This document shows, in pieces, positions 8,387-17,054 of a stretch of 64,000 bases of DNA. This DNA comes from Massilia sp. UMI-21. GTDB lineage: Bacteria > Pseudomonadota > Gammaproteobacteria > Burkholderiales > Burkholderiaceae_D. The stretch's first letter is position 1; each line of letters opens with the position of its first letter. The notes under the pieces were generated by a model, which saw only the letters and a program-made list of their open reading frames with translations, had not been told where the DNA came from and searched no databases. The translations under genes were made by a program, and so were the position numbers. The DNA lies in contig CP063848.1 of NCBI GenBank assembly GCA_015277795.1, positions 3,100,001 through 3,164,000 of the forward strand. Reading direction: 5' to 3'.

Positions 8387-9133
8387 CTATTCGCGGTCTG
8401 CGGAGGCCTCGAGCGCCTGCGCATTCACCGTGGTCCTGATCGCCAGCGGCGCCGCGATGGCGGCGCTGCCGGCGTCCAGCCGCCATTCGCGGCTGCGGCC
8501 CGCCAGGGCGTAACCGAGCAGGCCCTTGCTGAGCGCAATTTCCTTGCCAGCGGCGGTACGCACGGTGGTGGCGCCGATCTGGGCATGCATGCCGCCATCG
8601 TTACGGGCGCGCAGGAACCATGCGCCGTCCCGCTTCAGCAGCGACCAGGCCAGGCGCGGCGCCAGTGTCACGTCGGACGGCAGCACGAACACCGGTACCG
8701 AATACTGGAGCCGGATCGCCACGCCGCTGGCGCCGGGCTCGAGGCGCGGAATCTCGTCGATCAGGATGCGGTAGGTCTGCTCGCGCGCCGGCGGCTGGCC
8801 GTCGCGGCGCACCAGACGCACGGTCTGGCTGGCGCGGGCGGCCACTTCGATGATCGGCGGGCTGGCCACGACCTCGGTTGCGGGCAACAGCACCTCTTCG
8901 CCGTCCTTCTGGTCCCAGGTGAACACCCGCACCTGGCCGTACAGCGGCTGGTCGCCGAAATTCTGCAGGGTGATGCCGGCCGCGGTCTGGGCGCCGCGCA
9001 AGCTGATCGACACCGGCGAGATCTGCAGGTTGGCGGCGTGCGCCTGCGGCGGAATCAACACCGCCGCCAGAATCGCGCCGGCAAAGGCCAGGATGGCGGG
9101 CAGGCAGCGCCGCAAGCCGTGCGGATGCGTCAT
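8387..9133 (-). CDS. Periplasmic fimbrial chaperone (CsuC/PapD-like)
   Basis: A 248-residue PapD-type chaperone. The signal peptide ends near AHAANLQ. The N-terminal immunoglobulin-like domain has ISPVSISLRG, ITLQNFGDQPLYGQVRVF and the conserved edge-strand motif QTYRILIDEIP. The C-terminal domain starts near LQYSVPVFV. It caps SCPU subunits by donor-strand complementation before usher delivery. ATG 9133 shares one base with the stop of the pilin gene (TGATG), a coupled junction. A much longer reading of the frame exists upstream but runs through the pilin gene and is not protein-like. Confidence 0.92.
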   Translation of the reverse strand: MTHPHGLRRCLPAILAFAGAILAAVLIPPQAHAANLQISPVSISLRGAQTAAGITLQNFGDQPLYGQVRVFTWDQKDGEEVLLPATEVVASPPIIEVAARASQTVRLVRRDGQPPAREQTYRILIDEIPRLEPGASGVAIRLQYSVPVFVLPSDVTLAPRLAWSLLKRDGAWFLRARNDGGMHAQIGATTVRTAAGKEIALSKGLLGYALAGRSREWRLDAGSAAIAAPLAIRTTVNAQALEASADRE

Positions 9134-9651
9134 CAGAAGTACACGGTGGCGGTGATGGTGGACTTGTAGGCGTCCGGCGCCGGACTGGCCTGGGCGGGGA
9201 TTTCGCCATACACGGTCAGGGTTTGCTGGGTGCCGTTGCCGGTGCCCCCGACGGTGTCGGTGCCCTGGGTATTGCCCCACAGGCCGCTGCCGGGCGCCTG
9301 GAACAGGTCGAAACGCACGGTGCCGGTGTTGGCGCCGGTGCCGCTCATGTAGCGGGTGGTGCCGCTCGACCCGGTGCCGGTGCCGGCGTTCAGGCCGATG
9401 TTGTACGGCGTCGTGTTGGTGCAGGTGACATTGATGCTGGAGTTAGCGGTCACGGCCTGGGTCAGCACGCCCTGGCTCTGGCCGAAATCGATGCCGGTGG
9501 CGGCAATGGTGCAGTCGGCAACGATCCGCATCGAGACGTCGAAACTCGCGGTCTTCGGCACGCCGTTGCTGTAGACGGCAGCGATCGCCGCGGCGGGCAT
9601 CAACGCTGCACTGATCAGGCTGGTTACGAAGAGGCGGGTACGCGCTTGCAT
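9133..9651 (-). CDS. Spore-coat-U domain pilin, putative main fimbrial subunit (CsuA/B-like)
   Basis: A 172-residue single SCPU-domain protein, first gene of the operon. The signal peptide MQARTRLFVTSLIS ends near AIA. The mature domain has VADCTIAATGIDFGQ, INVTCTNTTPYNIGL and the terminal donor strand YKSTITATVYF. Start choice is supported by GGAG seven bases before ATG 9651; a 16-residue upstream extension lacks such a site. In the Csu system this subunit polymerises into the rod used for attachment to abiotic surfaces. There is only one rod-subunit-like gene here, against three in the Acinetobacter csu locus. Confidence 0.88.
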   Translation of the reverse strand: MQARTRLFVTSLISAALMPAAAIAAVYSNGVPKTASFDVSMRIVADCTIAATGIDFGQSQGVLTQAVTANSSINVTCTNTTPYNIGLNAGTGTGSSGTTRYMSGTGANTGTVRFDLFQAPGSGLWGNTQGTDTVGGTGNGTQQTLTVYGEIPAQASPAPDAYKSTITATVYF

Positions 9652-9717
9652 GCTGTTTGCTCCTGTTGTCGGTGTCCGGCATCGATTGCCGTACGACAAC
9701 TATCGCACAATCCAGCA

Positions 9718-9729
9718 AAATCAGTAAAG
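9718..9729. promoter_or_regulatory. AAAATCAGTAAA motif shared with the HTH-receiver promoter
   Basis: The 12-mer AAAATCAGTAAA at 9718-9729 (67 bases upstream of the pilin ATG) is identical to bases 1780-1791 next to the start of the HTH-receiver gene. At 1770-1790 it is part of a tandem GTAAA series. It could be a common operator; two occurrences alone do not prove function. Confidence 0.3.
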
Positions 9730-9824
9730 TCGCAATTGTTGAATTTGCCGATTCGGCACGTGAAAGCCGCAATAGTGATGCTGGATAGCAACAATATTTG
9801 CCCTTTCTTGCATACCGGACGGGC

Positions 9825-12131
9825 TCATCGCACCGTATGCAGGTCCTGCAGCAGCGGCAAGTCCATGTGGAAGACGGTTCCTCCGCCCTTGCGGTCGGCG
9901 AAACCGAGCTGGCCGCCATGCTCGACGACGATCTGGCGGCTGATCGCCAGTCCCAGTCCCGAGCTGGTTTTCTGGTCGGCCTGCGGATCGCCCTGGGCGA
10001 ATCGCTGGAAAATGCGGTCGCGGAAGGCCGCCGGGATGCCTGCGCCGCGGTCGGCCACGCTGACCCGCACGCCTGGCGCGCCATTGCTGATCGACACCTC
10101 CACCGCACTGCCGCGCGGGGCGAACTTGACCGCGTTCGACAACAGGTTGAGCAGCACCTGGGTGATGCGGTCGCGGTCCATCTCGACGACGAGCGATTCG
10201 AGCGCCGGCTCCCAGCGGGTTTCCAGGCTCACCCCGGCCTCGGCCGCCTGCACCCGGATCGCGGCCAGGGCGTCGCGCACCACCGGCAGCAAGGGCACCG
10301 GCGCCGGCGCGATCGCAAGTTTCCCCGACGCGAGCTTTTCGATGTCGAGCATGTCGTTCACCATGCGTACCAGCCGCTCGCAATGCCGGTAGGCGATCTC
10401 GATCAGTTCCCTGGCGTCGGCATCCATCTCGCCGGCGGCGCCCGCGTTCAGCAGCGACAGCGAGGCGCGGATCGAGGTCAGCGGCGTGCGCAGTTCGTGC
10501 GAGACGGTCGCCACCAGCTCGTTCTTCATCTGGTCGATGCGCTTGCGGCTCGAGACGTCGCGCATGAAGATGCTGAAGAAGCCGCGCCCATCCTCGCCCG
10601 CCAGGCCGACCGACAGTTCGATCGTGCGTTCCTGGCCGTCGCGCGCCACCAGCGTGCGCTCGATGCGGCCGGTCAGTTCGCGTGTGCTGCCGGTACGGCG
10701 GAACTCGTCGAGCATGCGCTCGAATCCGGGCTGGTAGCGGCGCGGCAGCACCAGCGGGCCGAGCGCGCGTCCCACCGCTTCGCGCCGGGTCCAGCCGAGC
10801 AGCCGCTCGGCCTGCGTGTTCCAGTCGGTGACCACGCCCATCCGGTCCATGCCGATGAAGGCGTCGTGCGCGGTCTCGACAATGGTCTGGATACGCTCCG
10901 CGTTCTGGCGCAGGGCGCCGAGCGCGCCGGCCAGTTCGTCGGTGCGCTCGGCAACCCGCTGCTCCAGCGTTTCGTTGAGCGACTCGAGTTGGCGGCTGCG
11001 CCGCAGCAGGTCGTCCAGCAGCGTGTTCAGCGCGCTCGCCAGGCTGTGCACTTCGTCGTAGCCATGCGAGTTTGGCGCCGAGGCGGGCGACTCTCCCTTG
11101 CGGATCCGGTCGGCGTACTGCTGCAGCTGCTTGATCGGATGCGTGATCCAGTTGGCCACCAGGGCGCCCGCCAGCGAGAACAGCAGGGCCAGGCTGACGC
11201 CGGTCCACAAGGCGTTCTGGCTGAGCGCCCGTACCGGCGCATAGGCATTGTCCACTTCCTGGCGCAGCAGCACCACCCAACCCAGGCCGGGATACTCGGC
11301 GTAACCGGTGGTCTGGCTGTAGCCGACCAGGTACTTCTTCCCGTCGGGCCAGGTCTCGAGCGCATAGCCGACACCCTTGCGGCCGCGCGCCTGATCCAGG
11401 CTGGTCGCCTCGAGTTTCTGTCCGAGCAGGTCTGGCGGGCCCAGCAACACGACGCCCTCGGCACTGGTGATGAGGGCCTGGACCTGGCGCGCCGACTGGA
11501 TCGGCAGGATCACCGAGCGCTCCACGTCGCGCGCCCACTCCCAGGACAGGTGTGCGCCGAGCACGCCTACCGGCGCCCCCGCGGGACCCAGCACCGGAAA
11601 GGCCACGTCGACGAAGCGCAGCGGCTGGCCCTTGGGCGACTCGAGCAGGCTGGCCAGCTTCACCGCTTCATGCACGTCGCCGATATGAATGCCTTGCAGC
11701 GCCTTGGCGAACCAGGGCCGTTGGGCGACATTGGCGCCTTCGAGCAGCCCGCGCGCGGCCGCGAGTACCGTGCCGTCCGGCGCGGCGAGGCCGAACCAGC
11801 TGTAGTAGCCATAGGTCTGGACCGCGTCGTCGAGCATGCGGCGCCGCTTGTCCGCCTGGGTACGCGGATCGAGCTCGGCGATCCGCCTGGCCACCAGGTT
11901 CACCTCGCGGTAGCGCTCGAACATGCCGCGATCGAGCTTGTCGGCGGTCTGTTGCGCCAGCTCGCCGAGCCCATAACCGATGTTCTGCTTGACGTGTTCG
12001 ATGGCCTGCTTCTGCACCAGGGTCACCAGAACCACGGTCAGGATGATCGACAGCCCGGATGACGCCAGCGCCATGTAGCCGGACAGGCCGCTGGGCAGAA
12101 TTCCTTTGAACACACGCCGCAAACCTGGCAT
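9825..12131 (-). CDS. Membrane sensor histidine kinase (dCACHE-HAMP-PAS)
   Basis: A 768-residue kinase. A first membrane helix at about 18-42 (MALASSGLSIILTVVLVTLV) is followed by a periplasmic double-CACHE-like sensor to about residue 305. A second helix (LWTGVSLALLFSLAGALVANW), a HAMP linker (ITHPIKQLQQYADRI), a coiled coil and a PAS domain (VETAHDAFIGMDRMGVV) come next. HisKA has the His in VSHELRTPLTSIRASL. HATPase_c has NLLSNAVKFA, DRGAGIP and SSGLGLAISR. No receiver gene sits beside it, so the partner may be the orphan receivers at 1.8-4.4 kb or elsewhere. It lies between the fimbrial promoter and polB on the same strand. Confidence 0.9.
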   Translation of the reverse strand: MPGLRRVFKGILPSGLSGYMALASSGLSIILTVVLVTLVQKQAIEHVKQNIGYGLGELAQQTADKLDRGMFERYREVNLVARRIAELDPRTQADKRRRMLDDAVQTYGYYSWFGLAAPDGTVLAAARGLLEGANVAQRPWFAKALQGIHIGDVHEAVKLASLLESPKGQPLRFVDVAFPVLGPAGAPVGVLGAHLSWEWARDVERSVILPIQSARQVQALITSAEGVVLLGPPDLLGQKLEATSLDQARGRKGVGYALETWPDGKKYLVGYSQTTGYAEYPGLGWVVLLRQEVDNAYAPVRALSQNALWTGVSLALLFSLAGALVANWITHPIKQLQQYADRIRKGESPASAPNSHGYDEVHSLASALNTLLDDLLRRSRQLESLNETLEQRVAERTDELAGALGALRQNAERIQTIVETAHDAFIGMDRMGVVTDWNTQAERLLGWTRREAVGRALGPLVLPRRYQPGFERMLDEFRRTGSTRELTGRIERTLVARDGQERTIELSVGLAGEDGRGFFSIFMRDVSSRKRIDQMKNELVATVSHELRTPLTSIRASLSLLNAGAAGEMDADARELIEIAYRHCERLVRMVNDMLDIEKLASGKLAIAPAPVPLLPVVRDALAAIRVQAAEAGVSLETRWEPALESLVVEMDRDRITQVLLNLLSNAVKFAPRGSAVEVSISNGAPGVRVSVADRGAGIPAAFRDRIFQRFAQGDPQADQKTSSGLGLAISRQIVVEHGGQLGFADRKGGGTVFHMDLPLLQDLHTVR

Positions 12132-12241
12132 TGCTCTCCCCTCTTCTTGCCGCGTTGTGACGAGTTTAGCGCATCGCTCCGGTCAGCGGTGCCGTGCGTG
12201 CGCGACTCATGCCGATCGCATAAAGACGTGGCGAAGCGCGC

Positions 12242-14641
12242 TCAGAACAGCGCCGCCTGCGGGCTGGTCAGGCGTACGAAGCTGTCGCCCAGGAAGGGCA
12301 GGATCGCGTCCGCGATCGGTTCGAGCTGCTTGGTCAGGTAGTGCTCGTAGTCGATGGGCGAATTTCTTCCCGCCTGGCGCAGCTCGAGCGGCTCCGGACC
12401 GCCGGTCGTCATCACATAGCGGATCCAGCCGCCGTTGCGATACTGCGGCGGCCGGCCCTGGCTCGTATGGTAGGCGTCGGCCATGCGCGCCGCGCGCACG
12501 TGGGGCGGCACGTTGCGTTCGTAGTCGTCGAGCGGGCGGCGCAGGCGCTTGCGGTAGACCAGCAGTTCGTCCAGCTCGCCGCGCAGGGTGCGCGCCACGT
12601 AGTCGGCCACCCAGTCCTGGTAGGCTTCGCGCTTGAACACGCGCAGGTAGAGCTCCTGCTGGAACTGCTGGGCCAGCGGCGACCAGTCGGTGCGCACCGT
12701 CTCCAGCCCTTTGTAGACCATCTCTTCGCTGCCGTCCGCCGCGATCACCAGGCCGGCGTAGCGCTTCTTGCTGCCTTCGTCCGAGCCGCGCACGGTCGGC
12801 ATCAGGAAGCGGCTGTAGTGGGTGTCGAATTCCAGCTCCAGGTGCGAGGCCAGTCCGTAGTCGGCCTCCAGGTGCGCGCGCCACCAGGCATTGACATGTT
12901 CCACCAGGGCGTGCCCGATGCGCCCTGCCCCTTCCTGCCCATGCGGACCGCCGAGCCAGACAAAGGTCGAGTCGGTATCGCCATAGATGACCTGGTAGCC
13001 CTGCGCTTCGATCAGGGCGCGGGTGCGGTGCATGATCTCGTGCCCGCGCATCGTGATCGAGGACGCCAGGCGCGGGTCGAAGAAACGGCAGCCGGTGGTA
13101 CCCAGCACGCCGTAGAAGGCGTTCATGATGATCTTGAGCGACTGCGACAGCGGCGCATTGCGTTCGCGCTTGGCCGCTTCGCGGCCTTCCCAGACCTGGC
13201 GCACGATGCCCGGCAGGCAGTGCCGGGTGCGCGAGAAGCGCGCGCCGCGAAAGCCCGGCACCGTGCTCTGCTCGGGTTCGGCCAGGCCCGCCACCAGGCC
13301 CACCGGGTCGATCAGGAAGCTGCGGATGATCGAGGGGTACAGGCTCTTGTAGTCGAGCACCACCACCGAATCGTACAGGCCGGAGCGCGAGTCCATCACG
13401 AAGCCGCCCGGGCTGTCGCCGGCCGCCACGTCGCCGATGTTCGGCGCCACGAAACCCTGGCGGTGCATCAGCGGCATGTAGCGGTGTTCGAAAGCCGCCA
13501 CCGAACCGCCGCTGCGGTCCACCGCCAGGCCGGTGACGCTGGCGCGCTCCAGCAAAAAGCGCACCAGTTCCGTCTTCTCGAAAATGCGGGTGACCAGTTC
13601 GCAGTCCTTCAGGTTGTAGAAGGCCAGCGCCGGCTTGTCCTGCGCAAACATGCGGTTGATCTCGTCCATCCGGCTGTAGGGATTGTCGATCGCCTTGCCC
13701 TCCCCAAGCAAGGCCTGCGACACCGACTCCAGGCTGAACGAAGGGAAGCTGTAGGTGGCCGATCGCAGCGCCTCGATGCCGTCGATGACCAGGCGGCCGG
13801 CGATCGAGACGAAGAAATGCTCCGAACGCCCATGCTCGCGGGTCTCGATGGCGCTGCCGTCGCGCCCCAGGCGCAAGGGGCGCTTGAGGCGTTCGGCCGC
13901 CTGCACCAGCATGCGCATGTCGAACTGGATCACGTTCCAGCCGATGATGGCGTCCGGGTCGTGCCGGGCTATCCACTCCTCCAAGCGGTCCAGCAATTCG
14001 GCGCGGCTGGCGCAGTACTGCAGCTGGAAGTCCAGCGCGCGCTCGGCGCCGTTGGGCGCGCCCAGCATGTAGACCTGGCGCTGGCCGCAGCCCTCCAGCC
14101 CGATGCAATACAGTTCGCCGTGCTGGTTGGTTTCGATGTCGAGCGAGACCAGGCGCAGCTGCGGGCGGTAGTCGCCGTCGGGCCGCAACTGGGCATCCAG
14201 AACCAGTTGCGGATGCTGCGGATCGGGGCTGCCATGCACCAGCACCGGCGCCGTGATGAAGCGCTCCATCAGGTAGCGTTCGGGCGGGCGGATGTCGGCT
14301 TCGTAGACGTCGACGCCGAATTCGCGCAGGCGCTTTTCCAGGCGCAGCAGCTGGCGGTAGTGGCGGCAGTACAGACCGAGCACCGGACGATGCTGGAAGT
14401 CGCACAGGGACAATTCGCGCAGCTCCCAGCCCTCGGGGCCGCGCCCCTTGGTCTCACCGTGCAGCACCAGCTCGGCCGCGGCGCGCTGCTCTACCGGCAC
14501 GAAGGCGACCGGGGTCTGCGGCGCGATCCGCAAGCGGCGCGGGCCGGCGTCGGTGGCGACCCAGAATTCGACCTCGGTGCCGTTCTCGCCATCTTTCCAG
14601 TGCCGGGTCAGCAGGAAGCCCTGCAGGGCGGAAGTATCCAT
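12242..14641 (-). CDS. polB: DNA polymerase II (family B)
   Basis: A 799-residue family-B polymerase, close to the E. coli PolB length. All proofreading motifs are intact: Exo I (SLDIETN), Exo II (GWNVIQFD) and Exo III (YNLKDCEL). The polymerase motifs are A ([12 protein letters not shown]), B (KIIMNAFYG) and C (YGDTDST). The KKRYAG motif of the thumb region is also present. In E. coli PolB is SOS-induced and restarts forks past lesions. I see no obvious LexA box in the 10-base gap upstream, because this gene sits directly behind the DUF455 gene and is probably co-transcribed with it. Confidence 0.95.
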   Translation of the reverse strand: MDTSALQGFLLTRHWKDGENGTEVEFWVATDAGPRRLRIAPQTPVAFVPVEQRAAAELVLHGETKGRGPEGWELRELSLCDFQHRPVLGLYCRHYRQLLRLEKRLREFGVDVYEADIRPPERYLMERFITAPVLVHGSPDPQHPQLVLDAQLRPDGDYRPQLRLVSLDIETNQHGELYCIGLEGCGQRQVYMLGAPNGAERALDFQLQYCASRAELLDRLEEWIARHDPDAIIGWNVIQFDMRMLVQAAERLKRPLRLGRDGSAIETREHGRSEHFFVSIAGRLVIDGIEALRSATYSFPSFSLESVSQALLGEGKAIDNPYSRMDEINRMFAQDKPALAFYNLKDCELVTRIFEKTELVRFLLERASVTGLAVDRSGGSVAAFEHRYMPLMHRQGFVAPNIGDVAAGDSPGGFVMDSRSGLYDSVVVLDYKSLYPSIIRSFLIDPVGLVAGLAEPEQSTVPGFRGARFSRTRHCLPGIVRQVWEGREAAKRERNAPLSQSLKIIMNAFYGVLGTTGCRFFDPRLASSITMRGHEIMHRTRALIEAQGYQVIYGDTDSTFVWLGGPHGQEGAGRIGHALVEHVNAWWRAHLEADYGLASHLELEFDTHYSRFLMPTVRGSDEGSKKRYAGLVIAADGSEEMVYKGLETVRTDWSPLAQQFQQELYLRVFKREAYQDWVADYVARTLRGELDELLVYRKRLRRPLDDYERNVPPHVRAARMADAYHTSQGRPPQYRNGGWIRYVMTTGGPEPLELRQAGRNSPIDYEHYLTKQLEPIADAILPFLGDSFVRLTSPQAALF

Positions 14642-14651
14642 CGCCGTGGTC

Positions 14652-15452
14652 TCAGGAATAGTGCGCCAGCTCCGCTTCGCTGAAACCCGCCCGGCGCCGC
14701 GCCTCGATGTTGAACGGGCCTTTCAGCACCGGCGCCCCGTAGCGCAACGTCAGCTCGGCATAGGTCGACACCGGCTCCAGATTGCGCAGGCCGCACAGGT
14801 GCAGGTACCAGCGGTTGCCGATCTCGACGTGGCCGACCTCATCGACCAGCAGCACGTCGAGGATGGCGGCGGCATCCAGGTCGCCGGCCTGGGCCAGCTT
14901 GGCGCGCAGCGGCGGGATCGCGTCCAGCCCGCGCGCCTCCAGCGTGCGCGGCACCAGCGCCATGCGCGCCAACACGTCGCCGCGGGTCTTTTCGACCATC
15001 TCCCACAGGCTGTCGTGGCCGGGGAAGTCGCCATAGGCGTAGCCCAGCGTGGCCAGGTGCGCGCACAGCATCTCGAAGTGCAGCGCTTCCTCGCCGGCCA
15101 CCTTCAACCAGTCGGTGTAGTAGTCCTGCGGCATGCCGGGAAAGCGCCACAGGGCGTCCAGCGCCAGGTTGACGGCATTGAATTCGATGTGGGCGAGCGC
15201 GTGCACCAGCATCGCGCGGCCCTCGACGCTGGCCATCGAGCGCCGGCCGACCAGGCGCGGCGGCACCAGCGCGGGCTGGGCGGGACGTCCCGGAATGCCT
15301 TCCGGCGCGGTGGGCGCCGCATCGCGGTCCACGGTCCAGGCGCCCGCGCGGTGGGCGCTCACCAGCGCCGCCACGCCGGCGGTCTTGCGGGCGGGGTCGG
15401 TCTCGAGCAGGGCTTGCAGAGCGCGTGCGCGAAGCTCCAGCGGTTGCGCCAT
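14652..15452 (-). CDS. DUF455 ferritin-like protein
   Basis: A 266-residue protein of the DUF455 family, which adopts a ferritin-like four-helix fold. Candidate di-metal ligands are the Glu/His pairs in [21 protein letters not shown] and [12 protein letters not shown], matching the ExxH spacing of the fold. The biochemical role of the family is not established; an oxygenase acting on a macromolecule is possible given the MiaE-like fold. It is the first gene of a likely operon with polB (10-base gap). Its upstream leader contains a strong pair of competing hairpins. Confidence 0.85.
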   Translation of the reverse strand: MAQPLELRARALQALLETDPARKTAGVAALVSAHRAGAWTVDRDAAPTAPEGIPGRPAQPALVPPRLVGRRSMASVEGRAMLVHALAHIEFNAVNLALDALWRFPGMPQDYYTDWLKVAGEEALHFEMLCAHLATLGYAYGDFPGHDSLWEMVEKTRGDVLARMALVPRTLEARGLDAIPPLRAKLAQAGDLDAAAILDVLLVDEVGHVEIGNRWYLHLCGLRNLEPVSTYAELTLRYGAPVLKGPFNIEARRRAGFSEAELAHYS

Positions 15453-15518
15453 CGTCTAGGCTTTCAGGAATTGCGAAGCTGCTAGTGTACCAAAGCGCGT
15501 GGGCCACCTTGCGGGTAC

Positions 15519-15581
15519 GCAGCATCGCGCCGATGTTGCGGAAATGTTGCGCCGATGCTGCAATGCATCATCGGCGCAACA
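15519..15581. promoter_or_regulatory. Two mutually exclusive hairpins in a divergent leader
   Basis: Hairpin B has perfect 13-base arms: TGTTGCGCCGATG at 15545-15557 pairs with CATCGGCGCAACA at 15569-15581, with an 11-base loop. Hairpin A has perfect 9-base arms: GCAGCATCG at 15519-15527 pairs with CGATGCTGC at 15553-15561. Bases 15553-15557 belong to both, so only one hairpin can form at a time. There is no T-run. The element lies about 70 bases before the DUF455 start and about 100 bases before the membrane-protein start. Confidence 0.5.
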
Positions 15582-15679
15582 CTCTACCCAAGGGACATTG
15601 TGACCAAAGCGGCAAGCTTGCTAATATGATCGGCCCGGCGCTCCCTCCCCAGCCGGGTTCACTGCAAAGGATCCGCGCC

Positions 15680-16243
15680 ATGTTTGCCCGCCCTGCCTTG
15701 CATTCCCGCCTCATCCTCGCCGCCTGTGCTTTCGCCGCCGAAGTCGCCCACCTCGGGTGGGAGACCGCCCACGGCGGCGTTTCCGCGCACCACCTGCTGA
15801 ACAACCCCGAGCTGCCCGCCATCTCGAACTGGTGGGGACTGCTGGTGGTCCCCTGCCTGGTCTGGTTCCTGGTGGGGCGCATCCAGCGCCGCGCCGCCAC
15901 CCTGGTGCAGGTCGGCAGCCGCGAGCGTTTCCGCACCCTCGCACAGACCCGCTTCACGGTGAGCCTGTTGTGGGCCGCGGCGCTGTCGCTGGCCTTCACC
16001 CTGGATCACCCGGCCGTCGGCTGGATCTTCTTCGGCGCCTTCGGCGCCGCCCTGTGCGTGCACGCCTGGCGCGCCGAGTATGTGCTCGGCTTCGCGCTGG
16101 GCCTGACTTTCACCTTCGGCGCCGTGCTGCCGGTGCTGATCGCGAGCGCCATCGCGGCCTGCTCGTTCGCGGCGCACCTGCTGCTGGGAACGGTGCTGCG
16201 GCTGGCGCGCGGCGGCCGGGCGCGCGGCATCGAACTGCCCTAG
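15680..16243 (+). CDS. Hypothetical membrane protein (about five TM segments)
   Basis: A 187-residue integral membrane protein that I do not recognise. Hydrophobic segments lie at about 11-28, 48-66, 93-110, 115-132 and 138-175, joined by short Arg-rich cytoplasmic loops (VGRIQRRAA, RLARGGRARG). Start ATG 15680 is preferred because AAAGGA lies about nine bases upstream and the hydrophobic protein begins there. Longer in-frame starts (for example 15626) add a non-conserved-looking leader. It is transcribed divergently from DUF455-polB and converges with the LytTR gene. Confidence 0.7.
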   Translation: MFARPALHSRLILAACAFAAEVAHLGWETAHGGVSAHHLLNNPELPAISNWWGLLVVPCLVWFLVGRIQRRAATLVQVGSRERFRTLAQTRFTVSLLWAAALSLAFTLDHPAVGWIFFGAFGAALCVHAWRAEYVLGFALGLTFTFGAVLPVLIASAIAACSFAAHLLLGTVLRLARGGRARGIELP

Positions 16244-16253
16244 CCGGGGGCGC

Positions 16254-17054
16254 CTACATCTGGCGGAACAGCTGCGCATACACCGGGCTGACGCGCGGCT
16301 TCTCGGGCCGGTTGCGCAGCGTGAGCTGCACCTTGCCCATGGTGTCGCGCCCGGCGCTGGCCACGCAGGCCATGTTGACCACGGTGCTGCGGTTGATCTG
16401 CCTGAATTGGGCCGGATCGAGCTGCGGCAGCAATTCCTTGAGCGGGAGCCGGATCAGGGCGTCGTGCTCGCCGGTGGCCACGCTGACGTACTTGTCGGTG
16501 GCCTGGAAGAACACCACCTCGGACACCGGGATCATGCGCACCATGTTGCCGACCGCCGCGCGCACGAACTGCAGGCGCTCGGGCGCCGGGCTGGCCGGCA
16601 TCAAGGCTTGCAGCCGGCCGACCAGGTCGGCCAGCGGGTCGTCGCGCCGGTCGGCCGCCTGGGCGGCGCGGCCGGCCAGCAGTCCCCGCAGGCGCTCGAC
16701 CGTGCGCGCCAGACGCGTCTCGTTCACCGGCTTGAGCACGTAGTCGGCCGCGTCCTGCTCGAATGCCTGCACCGCATAGTCGTCGTAGGCCGTCACGAAC
16801 ACCACATAGGGAAACGGGGCCGGGCCTTCCCAGCGCTCGGCCAGCTCCTCGGCGGCCTCGATGCCGCTCTGGCCGGGCATCCTGATGTCCATGAACAACA
16901 GGTCGGGCTGCAGGGCGAGGGCCTGCTCCACGGCGGCCAGGCCGTTCGGGGCGGTCGCGGCGATCTCCAGTCCGGGCCACAGCCTGGCCAGGGTACGGGC
17001 GAGGGTCGCCGCCAGGATCGGTTCGTCTTCTGCAATCAGGGCGCGGATGCTCAT
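16254..17054 (-). CDS. LytTR-family response regulator
   Basis: A 266-residue LytR/AlgR-type regulator. The receiver domain (about 3-120) has EDE, the phospho-acceptor Asp in LLFMDIRMPGQSG, the Thr in FVTAYDDYA and the Lys in YVLKPV. The C-terminal LytTR DNA-binding domain (about 165-265) has VSEVVFFQATDKYVSV and QINRSTVVNMACV. LytTR proteins bind two direct repeats about 21 bases apart; a pair with that geometry lies at 18336-18366 upstream of this operon. The ATG overlaps the kinase stop (ATGA), so the pair is translationally coupled. Confidence 0.92.
   Translation of the reverse strand: MSIRALIAEDEPILAATLARTLARLWPGLEIAATAPNGLAAVEQALALQPDLLFMDIRMPGQSGIEAAEELAERWEGPAPFPYVVFVTAYDDYAVQAFEQDAADYVLKPVNETRLARTVERLRGLLAGRAAQAADRRDDPLADLVGRLQALMPASPAPERLQFVRAAVGNMVRMIPVSEVVFFQATDKYVSVATGEHDALIRLPLKELLPQLDPAQFRQINRSTVVNMACVASAGRDTMGKVQLTLRNRPEKPRVSPVYAQLFRQM

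Noticed and set aside
6134..9169. Plus-strand open frame of over 1000 codons
   Set aside because: It is antisense to the usher and chaperone genes and arises from GC-biased third positions. The composition is unlike any protein and there is no ribosome site.
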